Assembly: GCA_951640195.1 (NCBI GenBank)
Contig: OX621165.1
Coordinates: forward strand, 1-64,000
Source of the DNA: Porpolomopsis calyptriformis
Lineage: Eukaryota; Basidiomycota; Agaricomycetes; Agaricales; Hygrophoraceae
Direction: 5' to 3'
DNA: 64,000 nucleotides
Of the stretch, positions 59,031 to 64,000 are shown piece after piece. Within the stretch, counting starts at the first letter, position 1. Every line of letters starts with the position of its first letter. The position numbers were made by a program, and so were the translations under genes. The notes under the pieces are model-generated. The model worked only from the letters and a program-made list of their open reading frames with translations, was not told the DNA's origin and did no database searches.

Positions 59031-59164
59031 GCTAAATATGTAGCAACTCGTGCTGCAAAGGAAGCCTTATGGCTCCGCACCTTTATTGGTGAAGTATTTG
59101 GCCCAATCCCATCTCAACTATCTTTTCAAACAACCAATCGGCTATCGTGCTATCAAAGGATCAC
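59031..59164 (+). mobile_element. Ty1/copia RNase H relic, copy 2
   Basis: Matches 33877-34010 (AKYVATRAAKEALWL), again between the two F-box genes. Confidence 0.7.
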
Positions 59165-59383
59165 AAAGCCCTGACCTCTTTGATGTCGCATACATATAAA
59201 AAGTAGACACAGATGCAAATGTATGTAGTAACAATGACAACGATCTCTCTCTGTGTTCTCTGACTTCGGCTTGGGTAGTCTCAAGAGGACAATATCTTCC
59301 ACTTCGGACTGGTCAGTATCAGCCAGGGTCATAACGGATCCATTTCAACAGATTGTTACAGGATAACATTGCCCCGTTCCTAT

Positions 59384-60187
59384 TCAACCTGTATCCTGCC
59401 CCGTTCCACTCCCCTTCCTTCTTCGAAACTTCCTCCTACGTATCCGCCCAGATATAGATGGCCATGGTACCAATGGTACCGATGGTTCCGGCAAAGTTGG
59501 CCTGAACGTGACATCAAGGATGCCCTTCGCGGTGACCAGTGGCATGATATCACTGACCTCCATCACAGACAGAGGGCCTAAAATGTGCACAGATTGAAGG
59601 GAAGGTCTCGAGGAAAGATATGCGTCGAGGAGGGCCCAATTGACTTTGATGCAGTTATCCCAGTTGGCCCGTGTAAGATCGAGAGTGAACTTGGTCAAAT
59701 CTTCCATAGAACATCCAGCAAATATCCTCGAGATATCGATTAGGTTGACGTTACCCGGCCGTCTTAGTCGTAATCCAGAGAGGGTAACTTCCCTGAGCCA
59801 CACGTTGTGGAAAAAGTTTAGGTGCGTGAGTTCGACGCAGTCATCTTCATGCGGGGTTAGCGATAAAACCCAGACACATAGGAATAACCTGAAACACTGA
59901 CAACCGGATGTATTGAATCCCAACCTGGTGACCCTCAGGTTGCTCCCAGCCCTCTTCAAATTTTGCTGAACCCAACCGCCGTGCCAATTCCTGATGGAGG
60001 TGAATTCAAGGAAACGAATCGGGTGTTGCGGCTTTGGCATTGGATCGACAAGCATGTATCGGGCCAGGAATGGAAACACAACGGAGGCAAAGTTCCTGTT
60101 TACTAGTGCCAGTGCGAGCAGATCTTGGGACGAGTTCTGAATGTAGGGGATAATTTTGAGCCACAGATCTATGGGAAGGGAAATCAT
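59384..60187 (-). CDS. F-box protein B, copy 2
   Basis: Matches 34230-35033 with the same protein. It differs by silent CpG-type changes (for example at about 59909). It retains the basic C-terminal tail. Confidence 0.75.
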   Translation of the reverse strand: MISLPIDLWLKIIPYIQNSSQDLLALALVNRNFASVVFPFLARYMLVDPMPKPQHPIRFLEFTSIRNWHGGWVQQNLKRAGSNLRVTRLGFNTSGCQCFRLFLCVWVLSLTPHEDDCVELTHLNFFHNVWLREVTLSGLRLRRPGNVNLIDISRIFAGCSMEDLTKFTLDLTRANWDNCIKVNWALLDAYLSSRPSLQSVHILGPLSVMEVSDIMPLVTAKGILDVTFRPTLPEPSVPLVPWPSISGRIRRRKFRRRKGSGTGQDTG

Positions 60188-60302
60188 GATGGATGATGGT
60201 GGTTTTGGGAGACTTTCGGCTGCTCTATATACTAAGTCGACCTCGACGCTTTGACTCACTCTCAACTAAAATCGATTATTCACGTGGCTAGGGTCGCTTA
60301 AA

Positions 60303-60868
60303 ATGCCACAGTTTGACAGGGTGAACCTGAACGGTCCTCTACTACGACCATCTCCAGCAGTCTTCTTCATGACTGTGTCCGCGTCGCCTCACTTGGCCAC
60401 TAGATCTCAATCTCAGAGGGTTACGACCTCAGACCAGATGGAGGGTGAGGGAAACCCCATGGGACCAGGATCTGCGGGGAATCAAAGTCACGCTGCCCAA
60501 CATCACCAGGTGAGCTTGCTCTTTTCCTTTTTTTCAGGTTGACAGAGGGGACGTGTTAGGCGAATGAGATGAACATCCCCAAAGCTGTCAGCCCAAGAAG
60601 AAGAAAGCAATGGAAGGCCAAATTTTTGTCGGATGAGGAAACTGAAGAAACACTACCGACTGTCTATGTCAATTCAAAGAACACGAAGATGACAACCATA
60701 GCAGAGCCGTCGGTAAACACCCAGTCGACAACGGATGGCGATGGCAAGATAGCCGAAGAGATCCAGCAAACAATCCACTTTGGGATCGTCACTGCGCCAA
60801 CCCAGCCGGGGACTGATAATGACCCCATTGGACCACAGTCGACGGAGAGCCATGGGATTGATGGTTAG
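60303..60868 (+). CDS. Small unrecognised protein, copy 2
   Basis: Matches 35149-35714. One Cys-to-Phe change (TIHFGIV) is seen. The splice sites are preserved. Confidence 0.4.
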
Positions 60869-61396
60869 GGGTCAGAGAGATCAAAACGATTTCAAACGGT
60901 TACGGCGAGAGGATGGAAATGCTGAGGTTGGGATCGAACGGTAAGGCTTTCATTAAAAAATCTGAATATCAGGCCCCTGTGTTGAATAATATGGTTATCA
61001 AGATTCGGCACGCAATCTCTCGGATGCAGTAGAGAAGCATGGATGGTGACCCTTGCCATCCCTCCCGTCTGTAGATTCCACCTTGTTCTCCCTTAGCCAA
61101 CTTCCTCTTTACCTTCTTCTCAGGGTGGCCCTCGTACCCATTCTCACTCCCGCACTCTCTTTTCCTACATTTCATCTGCTCACGCACGTCGGATATTCCC
61201 TATGAATTGAATTTTCATTATGACCTTTTGTGTTGGTATCCAGATGACCACTCACCAAGGTGCAAACCATTCACCGCTTCTCCAACATCATCAAGGATGG
61301 CAGTCACGCTCCATTACAAAGTGAGAAATAAGTGATTCTGAGTCGTCTGAAGAAGCACAAAGATGTCTTTCAGCCGTACTTTAATCTTATGTTGCT

Positions 61397-61499
61397 ATAC
61401 TAGGTGTACCCGAGGCCCTTTACCTCGGCATGTCGTAGATTGACGGCATTTAAAGTTTTCTTAGCAGGCAAGTATTGCGTTCCATAATACAGGCTATCG
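61397..61499 (+). repeat. Short dispersed repeat, copy 2
   Basis: Matches 36243-36345; CCTCGGCATGTCG here versus CCTTGGCATGTCG in copy 1. Confidence 0.7.
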
Positions 61500-62106
61500 A
61501 TAAGGTTGAAGACATTAGCAAACCTTTGCCAAAATGAGACTGTTGGAAGGAAGGGAAGGGAAATCAACGAAAAACAGTAACTAAATCACTCAATCACCCC
61601 CTCACATCTTTTCAGTGATGAAAATTTCTAGTTACTGAAAAACAATACCACAGAGTAGGTTTGTAGGTGCGGATCATTAGCAAATTGGAAAACTTACATT
61701 TAGCTAAGGCAGCAGCTGACTAGTCTACATTAAATTGACTTCACCATGCCCAAAGTACATCTAATCATTGCATGATCACCACGAATCAGTGCCAGTTGAT
61801 CTGTTTATCAGTAAATTTCAGTTACGAATGCTGTAATACAATGAGAAAGTCGCTACTATTCAAACGAGAAAAAGAGACCTTCGGTGATAAAATTTCATCG
61901 ATTTTAGTTCCAATGGAGATGACCTCAACATCTCACTTGATTTTATGGTTCATCCTTCTTTTATAATTACACTCACGATTGTCCAAACTGCCTCTTTTGA
62001 AGTGCGCAGCCAAGCATAAGTTATGCTGGGCTCGATTTGAACACCTACCAAATATAGGATTAACAAACATTCACAAGTTCCAAAAGCACTACCGAATCCG
62101 AATCCA

Positions 62107-63541
62107 ATGGCAAATCTCGATTTTATTCTCAACGATACCCATAGATGGCAGGATGGCATCTCAGAGGTTCAACCAAGCAGCTGGCTGTGTCTATTTGAAT
62201 TGGAGAATTCAAAGAACTACCTGTTCAAACCGATGGGTTCCGATACAAAGATACGCTGGAAGTATTTTCCATTGGAATTCATTGCCTTTAATATCATCAC
62301 GAATCAGTCTCGCCACTTTTCCTTGCCATTCATGCTGTGCCAACAGGTTGCGTTTCTTGATCTTCAATATTGGGCTAGCCTGGTTTCTGGAGATAAATCG
62401 ATGTCGCGCTATTTAGAGCTGCTAAGGGATGACCTCCTTGAAGAATTCTTCGCAATGGAACCCCCTTCCAGCTTTAATGAACAACCTTGGAGTACCCGGC
62501 CTTGGGCCGTTCAAACGATGCACTCCTTTGGCCACTCGAAGCCTGACCGTGACGCTTATCTCACCACATGCAGAGAACAGGGCTGGGAGAGTTATATGCA
62601 TGGCGACCCATTGGAATATCGTACGTGATGAATCGCTCCCAAAGTCCTGATGGTTTATACTACGTTCTATAATAGGATGGACAGATATTTTCAACAAATA
62701 TAAAAAACAAAATACCTGGATGAATTCGGGTCATCATATTATAGACAGCCTTGCAAGCGCACTGAACAAAGCGAGGGAACATATCTCTGTGGGCCCTTCA
62801 AACGTTTTACTCTCTGCAGCCGACCTTCTCGACAAAGGCGACACCTGTTTGGCACAACAAGCTGGTGTGTGAATGGGATCCATCGCTCTCATGCTACATC
62901 AGATATCCTGACTAAACGATCAGCCACAGTCAAGATCCCTGAGTTCGATATAAGTATCGACCCAACACATGTGGATAAATCACCATTGGATGTCGCATTG
63001 GCACATTCTACCTCAAAAGCTGGTACGTGAATGGGATCTATGGGTCTCATGCCACACCAGATATCAAATATCTAGACTGATGATGATGATCAGCCACAGA
63101 GGAGATTTCTTCTTCATTCGCAGGCGAAATCGAACAGAGGCTTAGGGCTCCGTTGCCAACATGCATCGTGCAGCCAAACAAGTTAGTTCATTCAGCCGCT
63201 CGATAACTTAGCATCCTTTGACTACTGTATAGCAGACAATCATCTACACGTGTGGCCATGGTACGAACCTCGGAACCTCCAAGTAGGCAGGCTACTCAAC
63301 GTGAATTTATTTATTGCGTATTGATTTATTAACTTATTCTTATTCTTATTTCTCTCCCACTTCAACAGCACAGGTTGAACGAGGGAAAAACTACAAACAA
63401 AACAAGTGGAAGCGGAATAAAAAGAAGAAAATGAAGGCAGCTCTATTACGAGAGACAGAGGCTGAGTTAGCTGCGCGCAACCCACCCAGCCAACCAATGC
63501 GACCCAACCATTCAACCACACGGGTGAACCGAGGGAGATAA
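62107..63541 (+). CDS. WAVR/HSFGHS-family protein 3, copy 2
   Basis: Matches 36953-38387 with Asp3 to Asn, an Arg-to-Gln change inside the family motif (PWAVQTMHSFGHS), and a Thr-to-Met change near the C-terminus. The WAVR Arg is otherwise constant in all family members here, so this copy may be relaxed. Confidence 0.6.
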
Positions 63542-63874
63542 TAGCTTCAAGGGTGTAGCGCATCTGCTGGGCCAAACACTAACCGCAAGTACAACGTGGG
63601 GCTCTATCTCCCTAAGGGATAGGGAGTCCAGAAGCTGCCACCTTTCTGTATATGTAAATAAAGCAGATTGTGTTCGGCATATCTACTAGGTTACATGAGG
63701 TTGTAATTGGTTTCATCGCAGGCAAGGTAATGTATGTATTCATGTATGTTTTTTTTTTTTTTTCACGTGAGACATGAGCATCAAAGTCCAACTCAATTGT
63801 ATCGATTGTAAAACTGTAACAAAGTACAGGCATATGATAGCAGCACATCAATAGATAATGAATAGAAACTGTCC

Positions 63875-64000
63875 CTATGGCAGTGGAAGAAAAAGTTCGG
63901 TGGATAAACATTTTTCTTCACTGAGCGCCATCCAATGCTCTCCACTGACGAGTACTTCTGACTCCATAGCTGTCAGGCTGATTCCTGCCCTTTCTAGTAT
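63875..64000 (-). CDS. JmjC-domain protein, 3' end only (cut by window end)
   Basis: Matches the last exon of the gene at 38718 (ending STELFLPPP). The rest lies beyond the window. Confidence 0.65.
   Translation of the reverse strand: MLERAGISLTAMESEVLVSGEHWMALSEEKCLSTELFLPLP

Larger units (their letters stand above)
39968..64000. repeat. Copy 2 of the tandem duplication, internally deleted and cut by the window end
   Basis: This copy repeats 1-13878 and 28678-38843 of copy 1 in the same orientation. It lacks the 14,799 bp between them. The deletion removes the 5' part of the Ulp1-like gene, which is whole in copy 1, so loss from copy 2 is simpler than insertion into copy 1. The copy would need about 1.1 kb more to complete its period beyond the window. 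A false duplication made from two nuclear haplotypes of a dikaryon remains possible and cannot be tested here. Confidence 0.95.

Noticed and set aside
1..64000. Starship-type giant transposon
   Set aside because: No DUF3435 tyrosine recombinase was recognised, no element ends are visible, and Starships are known from Pezizomycotina, not from this group.

Overview
The window is eukaryotic and fungal, most likely an Agaricomycete (mushroom-forming Basidiomycota). Genes are broken by many 45-60 nt GT..AG introns. The families seen are typical of that group: an alpha-kinase, a TET/JBP-like dioxygenase of the multicopy Agaricomycete type, F-box proteins, Ulp1 proteases, truncated LINEs and a Ty1/copia relic. 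No bacterial gene organisation is present. Gene models were assembled by eye from reading frames and splice signals, so exon edges are provisional.

The dominant feature is a head-to-tail duplication. Positions 1-39967 are copy 1 of a 39,967-bp unit; positions 39968-64000 are most of copy 2. The copies are nearly identical. Copy 2 lacks 14,799 bp (13879-28677 of copy 1), cut out at a 3-bp GAA microhomology. Neither outer edge of the duplication is in the window, so copy number is unknown. A haplotype or assembly artefact is not excluded.

Layout of the unit, left to right: a JmjC-domain gene (minus, cut by the left edge but whole at 38718-40443); two members of a small paralogous family marked by a WAVR..HSFGHS motif (minus); a class I sirtuin and a BAH/Cys-rich zinc-binding gene (minus); a 129-bp divergent promoter; a very large gene of about 1,650 codons (plus); and a ~145-bp satellite. 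Next comes the part missing from copy 2: a higher-order satellite of 220-bp monomers, an alpha-kinase, a TET/JBP dioxygenase with a LINE insertion beside its 5' end, a gene with a Cys-rich finger and a CHAT/caspase-like core, a second LINE fragment, and the 5' end of a Ulp1-type protease gene. The unit then continues with the rest of the Ulp1 gene, an AT-hook gene, two convergent F-box genes forming a large inverted repeat around a copia relic, a small gene, a third WAVR-family gene, and the JmjC gene again.

Taken together, the unit carries an unusual concentration of predicted chromatin or DNA-modification genes (sirtuin, BAH, JmjC, TET/JBP, AT-hook, SUMO-protease-like), interleaved with satellites and repeats. 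Most differences between the copies are CpG transitions, as expected for 5-methylcytosine deamination. The copy that lost the TET-like gene is usually the one in the TpG/CpA state. Whether the unit is a mobile element, a plasmid-like repeat or an ordinary segmental duplication cannot be decided from this window.
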